In this document: positions 35,980 to 44,356 of the stretch, piece after piece | How positions within the stretch are numbered: position 1 is the first letter of the stretch | Layout: each line of letters opens with the position of its first letter | Source of the DNA: Anaeropeptidivorans aminofermentans | GTDB taxonomy: Bacteria > Bacillota > Clostridia > Lachnospirales > UBA5962 | Length of the DNA: 64,000 nt | Assembly: GCF_940670685.1 (NCBI RefSeq) | Contig: NZ_OW711693.1 | Coordinates: 372,001 to 436,000, forward strand | Direction of reading: 5' to 3' | The notes under the pieces: generated by a model | Databases searched by the model: none | What the model saw: the letters and a program-made list of their open reading frames with translations, nothing else | Told to the model about the DNA's origin: nothing | Translations under genes and position numbers: made by a program

Positions 35980-36572
35980 TTTTTAACTCCTTTTGCTGGG
36001 CTAAGGGCATCAAAAATACCCTTGATGGAAAGCTCAAGCTGGTTTTCTTCTTCTCTTTTATTGTAAAGGCTGTAGGCTTTTTTAAAATTTATTATGCTTT
36101 CTACATAGTCTTTTCCGTAAAGCCTTTCATCGGGAATATCCATAAGCCTTACGGATATAAGTTCGTAAAGGAAGGTATCCTTCCCGATATTGTTTAAAAG
36201 CATGAGGAATTTAATATAGTGAATATCGCTTTCATAAAGGTCTATGCCATAGGACTTGTAAAAGGCCGCATAAATGGCTGCAAAGTCCTTTTTAAAGGAT
36301 AAGGCATTTTTACTTTCTTTATTAAACCTATACGGAAAGGCTTTTTGTGAAAGCGAATTAATATATTGAAATATAAAGGGCATTAGTTCAAGCCTCTCAG
36401 AAACTAAAAGCCCCGATTCCGGGGCCAGTATATTGGTGATTAAAACAGCCTTTACAGCATCAAGAAGGCTTTTATCCTCATATAAATCAAATGCCCTAAG
36501 GACATTTTTAAAGGAGAGATTTAATTTTATATTTCTGCCTTTAAAATTTATCTCGTCTTTTAATTCCAGCAA
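35976..36572 (-). CDS. Bacteriophage Gp15-family tail assembly protein
   Basis: 198 aa. Resembles the Gp15 family that follows the tail-tube and chaperone genes in Gram-positive siphophages: helical, with DIHYIKFLMLLNNIGKDTFLYELISVRLMDIPDE near 125-160. Probably a tail assembly chaperone. Starts just after the 99-aa gene and overlaps the next one by 4 bases. Confidence 0.78.
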   Translation of the reverse strand: MLELKDEINFKGRNIKLNLSFKNVLRAFDLYEDKSLLDAVKAVLITNILAPESGLLVSERLELMPFIFQYINSLSQKAFPYRFNKESKNALSFKKDFAAIYAAFYKSYGIDLYESDIHYIKFLMLLNNIGKDTFLYELISVRLMDIPDERLYGKDYVESIINFKKAYSLYNKREEENQLELSIKGIFDALSPAKGVKK

Positions 36573-36872
36573 TTAAATCTCCTCCTGATTGAGGCATTTA
36601 CTGATTTTAAGAATAATATCCGAAAGAACGTATAAATTCTTTTTGCAAAGGCTGTAGAGGTCATTAAATCCTTCTTTGCCGAAAAGGGCTGTAACCGCCT
36701 TTTCATAAAGGAGGAGCATATCTTCCATATTCTCCGCCCATAAAATATCGTCATAAATTTCGCCGAAGGCTTCACCGCGGTTTCTTACGGCTTCATCCGA
36801 TAAATCAACAGCAAATATCTTATCTTCTATTTCAAATTCCTTAACGGGCTTCATAAGCTCCAATTTTTCCAT
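36573..36872 (-). CDS. Phage tail assembly chaperone-like protein
   Basis: 99 aa, helical and acidic (EFEIEDKIFAVDLSDEAV at the start). Position between tail tube and Gp15 is that of the first tail chaperone. No ribosomal frameshift signal was identified. ATG after AGGAGGTG. Confidence 0.7.
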   Translation of the reverse strand: MEKLELMKPVKEFEIEDKIFAVDLSDEAVRNRGEAFGEIYDDILWAENMEDMLLLYEKAVTALFGKEGFNDLYSLCKKNLYVLSDIILKISKCLNQEEI

Positions 36873-36892
36873 AATTTCACCTCCTTTTATTT

Positions 36893-37381
36893 TTATGGCT
36901 CCGGCTCATAGGGAATATAAAAAGGCTCCCCGTTAAAATGAATCTCAAAAGTAAAAGACGCCCTTTGGGAAGCCTTTCCCGCCGGAAGGCTGATATTTGC
37001 AATGGTAGCAACACTTTGAACAATATTTTTATCCGGGTCTGTAATCCGGCAGTTGGTTTTTCTTTGGCAGCCTATTTTAAGGGCCCTTTGAAAAACAAAG
37101 TCCTGGGCAGGGTCGCCGCTGATTCTGTCGCCCGTTACCTTTACGATATACTGGGCGCCGATGATTTCCGTAAATGCCCAGCCGTTTCCTTCAATGTAGT
37201 CAAGCTTTTCTATAACGTCGTTTGTCGTATGGGAAAAGCTGCTGATGCCCGACCGAAGGCTTGCCCATGTAGGGGAATTTTCATTGGGGGTGATGTCTAT
37301 TTCTATATTGTAGCCGCTGGCAAGGATAGAGCCTGCCCCCTGGCCGGTTCCGCCGCATTGGACGGGGTTTTGTATCTGCAT
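36893..37381 (-). CDS. Phage tail tube protein
   Basis: 162 aa, beta-rich (NIEIDITPNENSPTWASLRSGISSF, ANISLPAGKASQRASFTFEIHFNG), like the tail tube/major tail proteins of Gp15-type siphophages. It polymerises into the tail tube. Position after the tail-terminator-like gene agrees. Confidence 0.8.
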   Translation of the reverse strand: MQIQNPVQCGGTGQGAGSILASGYNIEIDITPNENSPTWASLRSGISSFSHTTNDVIEKLDYIEGNGWAFTEIIGAQYIVKVTGDRISGDPAQDFVFQRALKIGCQRKTNCRITDPDKNIVQSVATIANISLPAGKASQRASFTFEIHFNGEPFYIPYEPEP

Positions 37382-37396
37382 GAAAAAGCTCCTTTC

Positions 37397-37786
37397 CTAA
37401 TTTGTTCTTACATATAAATTAACTTTCGCCTCATATACATAGGTCTGCCCTGTATTCATAGATTGAAAAAAGGGGTTTGCCTCTGTTTCTGCCTTTATAA
37501 AGAAAAAGCCTTCTTCAAGGCATAAGTATCCCGGAGATGCTTTTTCAAAAAGCGCTGTAATGTCTAACGCGGCGTAATAGGCTTTCTTGCTTTCCTCGCT
37601 TTTTGTGAGGATTTTTAGGGAAATTTTGTTTACGGAAGCATTATCCATATATTTTTCAACGGGGCTGCTTTTGTCGAGAAGGATAGAGACTGCCTCTCTT
37701 TCAGAGGAAAGGGGGATGCTTTGCACCTTGGCATACAGGGAGAGGTTTTCTTCTATATAGTCGATTGCCTTATCTAATATATCCAT
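37397..37786 (-). CDS. Phage minor capsid / tail-terminator-like protein
   Basis: 129 aa, alpha/beta fold with an N-terminal helix (MDILDKAIDYIEENLSLY) and a final strand pair (QTYVYEAKVNLYVRTN), resembling tail completion/minor capsid proteins. Position between head-tail connectors and tail tube supports this. Confidence 0.7.
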   Translation of the reverse strand: MDILDKAIDYIEENLSLYAKVQSIPLSSEREAVSILLDKSSPVEKYMDNASVNKISLKILTKSEESKKAYYAALDITALFEKASPGYLCLEEGFFFIKAETEANPFFQSMNTGQTYVYEAKVNLYVRTN

Positions 37787-37795
37787 AAGCCCTCC

Positions 37796-38155
37796 TTACT
37801 GCCTGCCGTTTACGGACTCGAAAAGCTCAAGCTCATAATGGTGGGGCTTTCCGCTTAATGTATTGGGGGTTACAACTCTTTCAATAACCATTTTCTTCCC
37901 GTTCAGTATAATCATGCCCTGTTCGGTAAACTCCATATTTTTAGGCAGAGAATAATTACAGTCATAAAAAAGCACTGCATTATGGCGGATATACTGGCTT
38001 CCGCCGGAAACGCTGTATTTGGAGCTGTGGCTTAGGGCAATGTTTGAAAGCTCTATTTCTTCCCCCCATGCCTTGCCGTCTCTTGTATCTTTTAAACAGG
38101 GGATATATTTTGCCTTTTGATTGAGTATCCTTTTGGGAATGGGCCTTATATGCAT
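37796..38155 (-). CDS. Phage minor capsid / head-tail connector protein
   Basis: 119 aa beginning MHIRPIPKRILNQKAKYIPC, typical of the head-closure minor capsid family that follows the connector gene. Overlaps the previous gene by about 10 bases. Confidence 0.72.
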   Translation of the reverse strand: MHIRPIPKRILNQKAKYIPCLKDTRDGKAWGEEIELSNIALSHSSKYSVSGGSQYIRHNAVLFYDCNYSLPKNMEFTEQGMIILNGKKMVIERVVTPNTLSGKPHHYELELFESVNGRQ

Positions 38156-38508
38156 AATACCCTCCTTGAAATAAGCCCTGCCCGAAGAAGATGCCCAAGG
38201 GCAATGGGGGAAATTACGGATCCGGGTTCATTTACACTTAAAGAAAACCTGCCCATGGAAAAGCTGCCCTTAGAATTGGCGTCTAATAAGAAATCAAGAC
38301 CGCCGTTCATATTTATAAATTCTATTTCCGCGCACAGAGCATATTTTACTTCCATAAGGCTTTTTTCTTTCTTTACAAGGCTTAAATCTGTCATTGTAAT
38401 GTTTTCAAGGAGTTCTTTGCTTCTTTTATACAAGGGAATAAATTCCTCATGGTGAATAAAAGCCCCTGCATAGTCGTTTATATAAAAATTATAGGTGATT
38501 AAATCCAT
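38146..38508 (-). CDS. Phage head-tail connector-like protein
   Basis: 120 aa from the ATG after AAGGAGG (MDLITYNFYIND); an upstream extension would run through the terminator hairpin and is rejected. No firm family match; position directly after the capsid gene is that of connector or minor capsid proteins. Confidence 0.65.
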   Translation of the reverse strand: MDLITYNFYINDYAGAFIHHEEFIPLYKRSKELLENITMTDLSLVKKEKSLMEVKYALCAEIEFINMNGGLDFLLDANSKGSFSMGRFSLSVNEPGSVISPIALGHLLRAGLISRRVLCI

Positions 38509-38524
38509 TGGATACCTCCTTATA

Positions 38525-38556
38525 AAAAACCGGAAGGCATTGCCTTCCGGTTTTTG
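38525..38556 (-). terminator. Attenuator hairpin after the major capsid gene
   Basis: On the minus strand AACCGGAAGGCA-ATGCCTTCCGGTTTTTT: a 12-bp stem with a T run, 9 bases after the capsid stop and just before the connector start. It would let capsid mRNA exceed downstream transcripts. Confidence 0.85.
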
Positions 38557-38562
38557 CTGCAT

Positions 38563-39471
38563 TTAAGCCTGAATGTTTACGAATACGCCGTCTTTTTTAG
38601 CCTCCGGTACAAATAAATCGTGATAGACCCTATACTGGGTTTTCCAGCCGTCTCCGTCCTGATTTACATTTGGGGAGAATATTTTAAGGCTGTCGGTTTT
38701 TGCCACTGCCATAGGGACGGATTTTTCAAGAATAATCCAGTTGATATTTTTAGCGTCCGCCGCCGGATAAAAGCCGAAGTCTCCCTCTCCTTCGGCAAAA
38801 TCATACTTAGTTTTCATTCTTTGGGAAGGCACGGGAATAATAGGTGCACCGTTCAAGGTGTTTATCTCCATGGATAGGCCCCCCTGAGAAAAGCTTGATA
38901 CATTTATGGAGCGGTTCAGCTCCCCTGAGAGCTCCAGCATTTCAAATATGGTATAAGGCATGGATATGACCATGTCTTTAAAGTCATATCCCGTTTTATC
39001 CTGTACGCTTCTTAAGTCCTTTAACAGATTTGAAAGAATATCCTCTTTCGTGGGGTTAAGGGTTCTTGTTTTTCCGTAGGTTTTTGCCATATTGTATATT
39101 TTTGAATAACGATAAGCATCAATTTCAGGGATTACATGCTGTGCCTGAAACTGGCTCATGATGGTTCCGGCTTCTACGAGATAGCCGCTTTCGTCTACGT
39201 CGTTTCTGTCGAAGTAAAACTGAATGCCTCTGTCCATTTTAAGCTCTTCGGACTGATACTCTGTCGTTACAAAACCGTGAGGGTAAAGGCCTTCGTCTCT
39301 GTTGTAATTGCCGAGGCCCGCCATAAAGACCTTAGGTATTTTTATATACCTTCCTCCGCTAAATTTAATCTGTGAAGCATTATCCTGCATCCAGCCGCTA
39401 GTGGACTTCTGAATAAGCTGAAGGTCAAGGGCCCTCATAAAAAGATGTGGATAGTCTATAGTGCCGTTCAT
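38563..39471 (-). CDS. Phage major capsid protein
   Basis: 302 aa. Sequence runs such as MQDNASQIKFSGGRYIKIPK, RGIQFYFDRNDVDESG and GWKTQYRVYHDLFVPEAKKDG are typical of HK97-fold major capsid proteins of Gram-positive siphophages. ATG after CAGGAGG. Preceded by nested family B elements and a scaffold gene; no protease gene is present. Confidence 0.85.
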   Translation of the reverse strand: MNGTIDYPHLFMRALDLQLIQKSTSGWMQDNASQIKFSGGRYIKIPKVFMAGLGNYNRDEGLYPHGFVTTEYQSEELKMDRGIQFYFDRNDVDESGYLVEAGTIMSQFQAQHVIPEIDAYRYSKIYNMAKTYGKTRTLNPTKEDILSNLLKDLRSVQDKTGYDFKDMVISMPYTIFEMLELSGELNRSINVSSFSQGGLSMEINTLNGAPIIPVPSQRMKTKYDFAEGEGDFGFYPAADAKNINWIILEKSVPMAVAKTDSLKIFSPNVNQDGDGWKTQYRVYHDLFVPEAKKDGVFVNIQA

Positions 39472-39499
39472 ATAAATACCTCCTGGAATTTAATAAATA

Positions 39500-39757
39500 T
39501 AGTAAAATAGTTTTAAGATAGCAGCAAAAACCTATTTTTCATAAAGGGCTTATAGTAAATTTAAAATTAAACAGTAACAAAACCGTATATTCATGTAGGC
39601 TCAAAAATGTAATGTTTCTAAAGGAAATCAGTGTTTTTGAGCCTTTAATGAATAGGTTTTTATTCCTTTTTTATAAGAAATTTACTATAAATCTATAGAA
39701 ATGTTTATATTAAGCCATTTAAAATACACGGTTTTTGTTCCTATAATTAAAGCTTTA
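39500..39757. repeat. Family B element with nested insertion, between scaffold and capsid genes
   Basis: Left end TAGTAAAATAGTTTTAAG after TA; right part CGGTTTTTGTTCCTATAATTAAAGCTTTAC overlaps the last codons and stop (39747-39749) of the scaffold gene. Interrupted at GGGCT-TA by the element at 39553-39687. Confidence 0.7.
39553..39687. repeat. Family B element nested in another, inside the phage operon
   Basis: 135 bp from TAGTAAATTTAAAATTAAAC to ATAAGAAATTTACTA with TA at 39551-39552 and 39688-39689. Contains the hairpin GGCTCAAAAATG...GTGTTTTTGAGCC. Confidence 0.88.
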
Positions 39758-40136
39758 CGCCGAGAAGCCTTGCGATTTCTTCTTCAGGGCCTTTTGCCGC
39801 GCTGAACTCCTCCGATTGCCTGATGCCTGTTTTAATATTTTTGGAAACAGGATTTAAGAATTCGGATTTTTCAATGACTTTATTCAGGGCTTCTTCAAAG
39901 GTCCCGCCGCCTGATGAAAGCTTTTCGGCTTTAAATACGGCGTATTCGGCTTCATCTTCCGAAAGGCCCTTTTTATAAGCTAAATTTAGCTTTTTCAAGC
40001 TTTCCGCTTCTTTTTGATAGGCTAAGGCTTGGTTCTCCTTTTCCAAAAGCTCCTTTTGAAGGGTTTCCATCGAGGAGCTTTCGAAAGCCCCTTCATTTTC
40101 TTCCTCGCTGAAATAATTTAATCTTAGTTGATGCAT
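39747..40136 (-). CDS. Phage scaffold-type protein
   Basis: 129 aa, acidic coiled coil about 22-60 (METLQKELLEKENQALAYQKEAESL) and a C-terminal charged region, between portal and capsid genes as expected of a capsid scaffold. The last residues (GVKL) and the stop codon lie in family B element sequence, so the original C-terminus may be changed. Confidence 0.72.
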   Translation of the reverse strand: MHQLRLNYFSEEENEGAFESSSMETLQKELLEKENQALAYQKEAESLKKLNLAYKKGLSEDEAEYAVFKAEKLSSGGGTFEEALNKVIEKSEFLNPVSKNIKTGIRQSEEFSAAKGPEEEIARLLGVKL

Positions 40137-40153
40137 AAGCGCCTCCTGTATTT

Positions 40154-41530
40154 TTAGTTCTTCATTTTTATTTGTCCATTCATTTCCTTTGTGAAGGCCA
40201 GGGCGGTATCCTTATCCATATTTCTTGTTTCTTCAAAGTATCTGGCATCGCTTATAAGGCCAGCGTTTCTTTCCGTAAGCGCATCTTCTTTGATTTTTCT
40301 GCTGTCTTCTATGATGGAATCGTCAAAGTATACGGAAATTCCCTTCCATGAAATATTTTTATTAAGGAAATGCATACCCATATAAATTACGGCCTTTGCC
40401 AAATCCATAAGAGCCTTTCGTAAGATGATTTCATCTTTTTTTATTTTTCTGAATAAGTCGCTGTTTTCGGATATGACTTCTGTGGCTGTTTTAAGCCCTG
40501 TTTTTTCAAAGGAATAAAAATGCCTTCCCAATCCGCATTTTGCGGAAAGAAGGCTTAAATTTGCATTGAGGGCAGAGATATGCTCCTCTATGCGAAGCTC
40601 CATATTGACTTCCTTTATAAGCTCACCGCTTTCCCTTAAGCCGCTTAATCCGTAAAAGCAGATGTCGTTTGTGTCAAACACGGGGGTGAGCTTTGTGCCG
40701 TCTTCTCCCATAGAGACCTGGGCCAGAGAGGAGTCTATAAATATTCTTTTCTTACCTAAGTCAAATTCATTTATGAAGCTGTCATAAATGGTGTCTATCC
40801 CTTGCAGAATATCCAAAGCACCGGAGAAGGCCGATATTCCCATAGGGGAGGGGCTTAGAATATTATTTGCCGTATTGGGCTTTATAATCTGGAAAAAGGG
40901 CAGAGGGCTTTTCGTATAGATGGTTTCGGAAATACCAAGAATATCTTCTACACTCTCTTCTATAAGCCTTCCTTTTTCATATTTCAGAAGATGGTTTTTT
41001 ATTACGTATTCCCTGTCTTCCAGTAAATGCATATGAATGTAAATATACTTTTCTCCGTTCATATGCTTAAGGCTTGCAAAGGCGCATTGAGTGATATGAT
41101 CTCCTTCCCAGCTTAGGGGATAGATATTTTTTCCGTTTACATAATCTATGATAATTTCACCGGAATTAAATATCTCAACAAAGGCACAGGTTCCCAGAGC
41201 GTTGGCCCTTTCAAGAAGCTGGTTTGAAAGGGTTTGGAAATTATTTTTATCCAGAACATCTTTAAGAAAATCCATGCTCTCCTCATGGGGAAGGCTCCAT
41301 TCCACCTTTTCATTCAGCATCAGGTCGGCCTTGTCCTCACATATTTTTTTGGCCATGTTCAGGCTTCGCCTTCTCCGGTTAACCATTTTTATTCCGTTAT
41401 ATTGGCCGTAGCTGTGGAAATTATCCACATCTCCCGTATAATAGGCCTCCCAAAGCTCCATGGCTTTATAAAAGGACCTGTCTACGGTGCTAAAGCCTTG
41501 TTTCTCAAAAAATTCAAATATATCCTTCAT
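40154..41530 (-). CDS. Phage portal protein
   Basis: 458 aa, SPP1/A118-type portal: ARVRRRS-like region NRRRRSLNMAKKICEDKADL near 50-70, long helical stem and wing regions, acidic C-terminus. The dodecameric ring through which DNA enters the capsid. ATG after AAAGGAG. Separated from terL by a family B element. Confidence 0.87.
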   Translation of the reverse strand: MKDIFEFFEKQGFSTVDRSFYKAMELWEAYYTGDVDNFHSYGQYNGIKMVNRRRRSLNMAKKICEDKADLMLNEKVEWSLPHEESMDFLKDVLDKNNFQTLSNQLLERANALGTCAFVEIFNSGEIIIDYVNGKNIYPLSWEGDHITQCAFASLKHMNGEKYIYIHMHLLEDREYVIKNHLLKYEKGRLIEESVEDILGISETIYTKSPLPFFQIIKPNTANNILSPSPMGISAFSGALDILQGIDTIYDSFINEFDLGKKRIFIDSSLAQVSMGEDGTKLTPVFDTNDICFYGLSGLRESGELIKEVNMELRIEEHISALNANLSLLSAKCGLGRHFYSFEKTGLKTATEVISENSDLFRKIKKDEIILRKALMDLAKAVIYMGMHFLNKNISWKGISVYFDDSIIEDSRKIKEDALTERNAGLISDARYFEETRNMDKDTALAFTKEMNGQIKMKN

Positions 41531-41551
41531 TTATTCTCCTTTCAACCTTTA

Positions 41552-41600
41552 GGCAATGTTTTAAAAATTCAGGTTTGCTTATTTTCAAACATTGCCTGAG
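41552..41600. repeat. Minimal family A hairpin upstream of the portal gene
   Basis: TAGGCAATGTTTTAAAAAT and ATTTTCAAACATTGCCTGA are inverted repeats that match family A ends, with almost no interior. Confidence 0.55.
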
Positions 41601-41619
41601 ATTTTCTTGAAGCCCCCTA

Positions 41620-41734
41620 TAATAAATTTCTTATAAACTTATTTACTGCAAACAAAAAATACGAATTCCCTCGGGAAACAGTACATTTTTAAGCCTGCGA
41701 AAATATACCGTCTTGTTACGGTTTAAATTTACTA
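41620..41734. repeat. Family B element supplying the terL stop codon
   Basis: 115 bp from TAATAAATTTCTTATAAAC to GTTTAAATTTACTA, flanked by TA. On the minus strand the terL frame runs TTA-TAG into the element, so the TAG stop is the first codon of its terminus. Confidence 0.82.
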
Positions 41735-42985
41735 TAAAAGATACTTAGTCATATTCTCCTGAATATTTTCCGTGGCATATTCAAGGGCGTCGAGAGAATC
41801 TATATTTGAGGTGAAATTGTCAAGGCGCCTGTCCTCTTTTGCGTTATCGTCCCACAGGGCTTCTTCAAGAGCTTTAATGATGATTTTGCACTTACTTGAT
41901 ATAGTAAGTGCCCTTTTATTCATCAGAAGGCTGTAGAAACGGATTCTTCCGAGGACAGGGCCTTTCTTTGCCTTAAATATATGAATCGGTATGCCTTTTT
42001 TAAGGCAGGCTGTTCTCAGGCCGTTTATGAGAACAGGTTCGGCAGAGTCGCAGTAGGCCGAAACAATATTGCTGCATTTATTTTTTTCGTAGAAGGAAAT
42101 AAAGCTGTCAAAAAGCGCCGAAGGGGTAATTTCCCCTTTAAAATACCATTCGTCAAGGACGGCTATTTTTGAATAATCTTTTGCAATCCCCGTCAAGATG
42201 AAGGCATGGGCGCTTTTGTTTCCTCCGAAGTCAACCCCGATTTGAGAAAACGCCGCAGGAGGTATTTCATCGGTTATAAATTCTTCCTTATGCTCTATAA
42301 ATTCCCTGTAAATTACCCCTTGGGCCGCCACCCATTTTCCCAGAATGAACCTATCGTAAAAAACGCCGGAAAATTCTTTTTTAAGGGCCTCAATATATTC
42401 TTTTCCAAGGAACGTATTATCCTCAAGATAGAAATTATATAAAAGCATGTCAATTTCTTCTTTTCTTTTAATATAGCCTTCCATAAGCCAGTGGGAAGGG
42501 CTGTCGGGATTTGTGGTTGCAAAAAGCTTTGCGTTTTTCTTTGAAAGTCTCGTAAGAAGCATTTTAAAAAATTCCTCATCGAAAAGGGAAAGCTCGTCGC
42601 AGTAGGCCCCTGCTAACGTAAGCCCTCTTATTTTTCCTTCGGCGCGGGTATCGTGTACCCCTTCAAGGAGGATTCTCCTGCCGAAAAGCCAACCTTCTTT
42701 TTTGCTTATGGAATAGGTGAAGTTTTTCTGGCCTACAAGGTCCGAAAGAAGGTCAAGGCAGTTTCTTTTAAGGGTATTCAGGCTTTTTGCGGCCATGAGA
42801 TAATTTTCTCCTTTAGGCATAGACGCTACCCAAAATGCCCATAGAACAAGGCTTATCCACGTTTTGCCGCTTCTTACGCTACCTTGAAGCAGATTAATTC
42901 TTTTAAGTCCGCCGTTTTTTAAAAGCTGTAAAAGGGCGCGCTGTTTTTCTGTATATACTGAGGCAATCACCTCCTTTGGAGACAA
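41732..42985 (-). CDS. terL: Phage terminase large subunit
   Basis: About 417 aa. Walker A GSVRSGKTW near residue 38, Walker B-type GAYCDELSL, and nuclease-domain Asp in IGVDFGGNKSAHAF and later AYCDSAEPV. Packages DNA into procapsids. The start is uncertain: the frame opens at TTG (42985) but a strong AAAGGAGGTG lies a few codons inside. The stop codon is inside a family B element, so the C-terminus may have been trimmed. Confidence 0.92.
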   Translation of the reverse strand: MSPKEVIASVYTEKQRALLQLLKNGGLKRINLLQGSVRSGKTWISLVLWAFWVASMPKGENYLMAAKSLNTLKRNCLDLLSDLVGQKNFTYSISKKEGWLFGRRILLEGVHDTRAEGKIRGLTLAGAYCDELSLFDEEFFKMLLTRLSKKNAKLFATTNPDSPSHWLMEGYIKRKEEIDMLLYNFYLEDNTFLGKEYIEALKKEFSGVFYDRFILGKWVAAQGVIYREFIEHKEEFITDEIPPAAFSQIGVDFGGNKSAHAFILTGIAKDYSKIAVLDEWYFKGEITPSALFDSFISFYEKNKCSNIVSAYCDSAEPVLINGLRTACLKKGIPIHIFKAKKGPVLGRIRFYSLLMNKRALTISSKCKIIIKALEEALWDDNAKEDRRLDNFTSNIDSLDALEYATENIQENMTKYLL

Positions 42986-43000
42986 AAGACATTAAAATTT

Positions 43001-43405
43001 CTATTCAGGAAAGTCTTCAATCAGCTTAGGCAATTCTCCCAAATCCCCTTCCCTTTTATCCTCTAAGGATTTAACGTAATTTATTATTTCCTTAGAAGCG
43101 CTTAGCCTTGTGCTTTCGCTGGAAGCATATTTAGAGAGAAAATTCAAGGTTTCGGCAGCTTGGGGAACCCCTGATTTAATCAGGCTTTCAAAAAGAGCAG
43201 AATTCAGCGAAAGGCCTTTTTCAAGCTCTTTTATAAAGAGAGCGTCTGACGTAAGCCATTTATATAGAAGCTCTGAGGACGCGCCTGTCTCCTTTGATAT
43301 TTCTTCAATTCCCATTCCGCCGTAAAGCATAAGCTTGAGGGCTTTTTTCTGAATAGAGCTTAACTTTTTTTCGGAGGAAATGCCTTTTTCTTCATTTCTT
43401 TTCAA
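43001..43405 (-). CDS. terS: Phage terminase small subunit
   Basis: 134 aa. Helix-turn-helix about 30-60 (GMGIEEISKETGASSELLYKWL), then helical oligomerisation region. Recognises DNA for packaging. ATG after AAAGGAGG. First gene of the module; a family B element lies upstream. Confidence 0.8.
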   Translation of the reverse strand: MKRNEEKGISSEKKLSSIQKKALKLMLYGGMGIEEISKETGASSELLYKWLTSDALFIKELEKGLSLNSALFESLIKSGVPQAAETLNFLSKYASSESTRLSASKEIINYVKSLEDKREGDLGELPKLIEDFPE

Positions 43406-43489
43406 AGTAATACCTCCTTTTGTTCAATGAAGTTGCAGTAAAAATAAATAGAATAATAAAAGCCGGACAGTTATAGTAAACTTCAGGTA

Positions 43490-43624
43490 TAGTAAATTTA
43501 AAGTTAAATAGTAGCAAAACCGTATATTCACGAAGGCTTAAAAATGTACCGTTTCCGAAGGAAATCCGTGTTTTTGAGCCTGCCGGGAATAGGTTTTTGC
43601 TGCTTCTTTATGATAAATTTACTA
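43490..43624. repeat. Family B element upstream of the phage module (reference copy)
   Basis: 135 bp, close to consensus: TAGTAAATTTAAAGTTAAA ... GGCTTAAAAATGTACCGTTTCCGAAGGAAATCC hairpin ... GCTGCTTCTTTATGATAAATTTACTA, TA on both sides. A second left-end fragment TAGTAAACTTCAGG stands at 43474-43487. Confidence 0.88.
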
Positions 43625-44032
43625 TAAATAGCAATAAAGACCGTATATTCACGCTTTCTTAAAAAACCGCTTTCCAGAGGAAAGCGGTGGGTATGCGCCT
43701 ATAGTGAACAGGGCTTTATTCCTTTTCATGGGAGCTTTACCATAACATCTTGCAGTCAAAACTTCACAATCCAATATTATTATAAAAAAAGTCTCATTGA
43801 GTTTCATGTGTCAATAAATTCAGTTAAAATGCTCTATGGGCAATTTGTATTAGAATGAAAGAAAAACGGCCCGTTTGATGATATAATTAGCGAAATTAAT
43901 CATTGTTTATATAAAAAACAGAGGATAAATACGCTTAAATTCATGAGAATGCTATATTTTGATAAAATGGTATAGTCCTGATGTTGGAAATCACGGACAA
44001 GGGTCCCTAATAAACGACACGATTATGCAAAT
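43625..44032. other. Gap between the phage module and the liv operon
   Basis: Starts with a degraded family B-like piece (ACCGTATATTCACG, CCGCTTTCC..GGAAAGCGG hairpin, to about 43700). The rest is AT-rich with no supported gene. No integrase, repressor or att-like repeat was recognised. Confidence 0.4.
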
Positions 44033-44239
44033 TTAACAATTTATGAGCGCGACTATAAAAATGGGTATTTTAGATTTGCTTTTTAATGGATGAATATGGT
44101 TTACAGGGGGCAGAGGGGCTATATACTGCCCTTGACAGGCATAAGGCTGCAAGCTAAAATTGTAGGAAGCATTAACGGCCAGGCCTGAATTAAAGGCATA
44201 GAGGGCGTCTATATATGTGTAAGAATTATACATATTCAT
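44033..44239 (-). CDS. Possible small hypothetical protein (68 aa)
   Basis: A 68-codon frame rich in Tyr, Asn and Pro (MNMYNSYTYIDALYAFNSG, APLPPVNHIHPLK). Composition is unlike a random AT-rich frame, but the ATG has no ribosome binding site and I recognise no family. May be a decayed gene or chance. Confidence 0.3.
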   Translation of the reverse strand: MNMYNSYTYIDALYAFNSGLAVNASYNFSLQPYACQGQYIAPLPPVNHIHPLKSKSKIPIFIVALINC

Positions 44240-44356
44240 TAAGATAAGTCTGAAAAGTCAAAATCTTAAACTGGTTTGCTTATACTTAAAATCCGGTGAT
44301 AGCCGGTGTTTAAAATCAACTACATAACAATATAGACAAGAGGAGAGCGATAAAAG

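Noticed and set aside
32001-43405. tRNA-Pro as the attachment site of the phage module
   Set aside because: Phages usually integrate at the 3' end of a tRNA gene; here the module is on its 5' side and no direct repeat of the tRNA end was seen at the far boundary.
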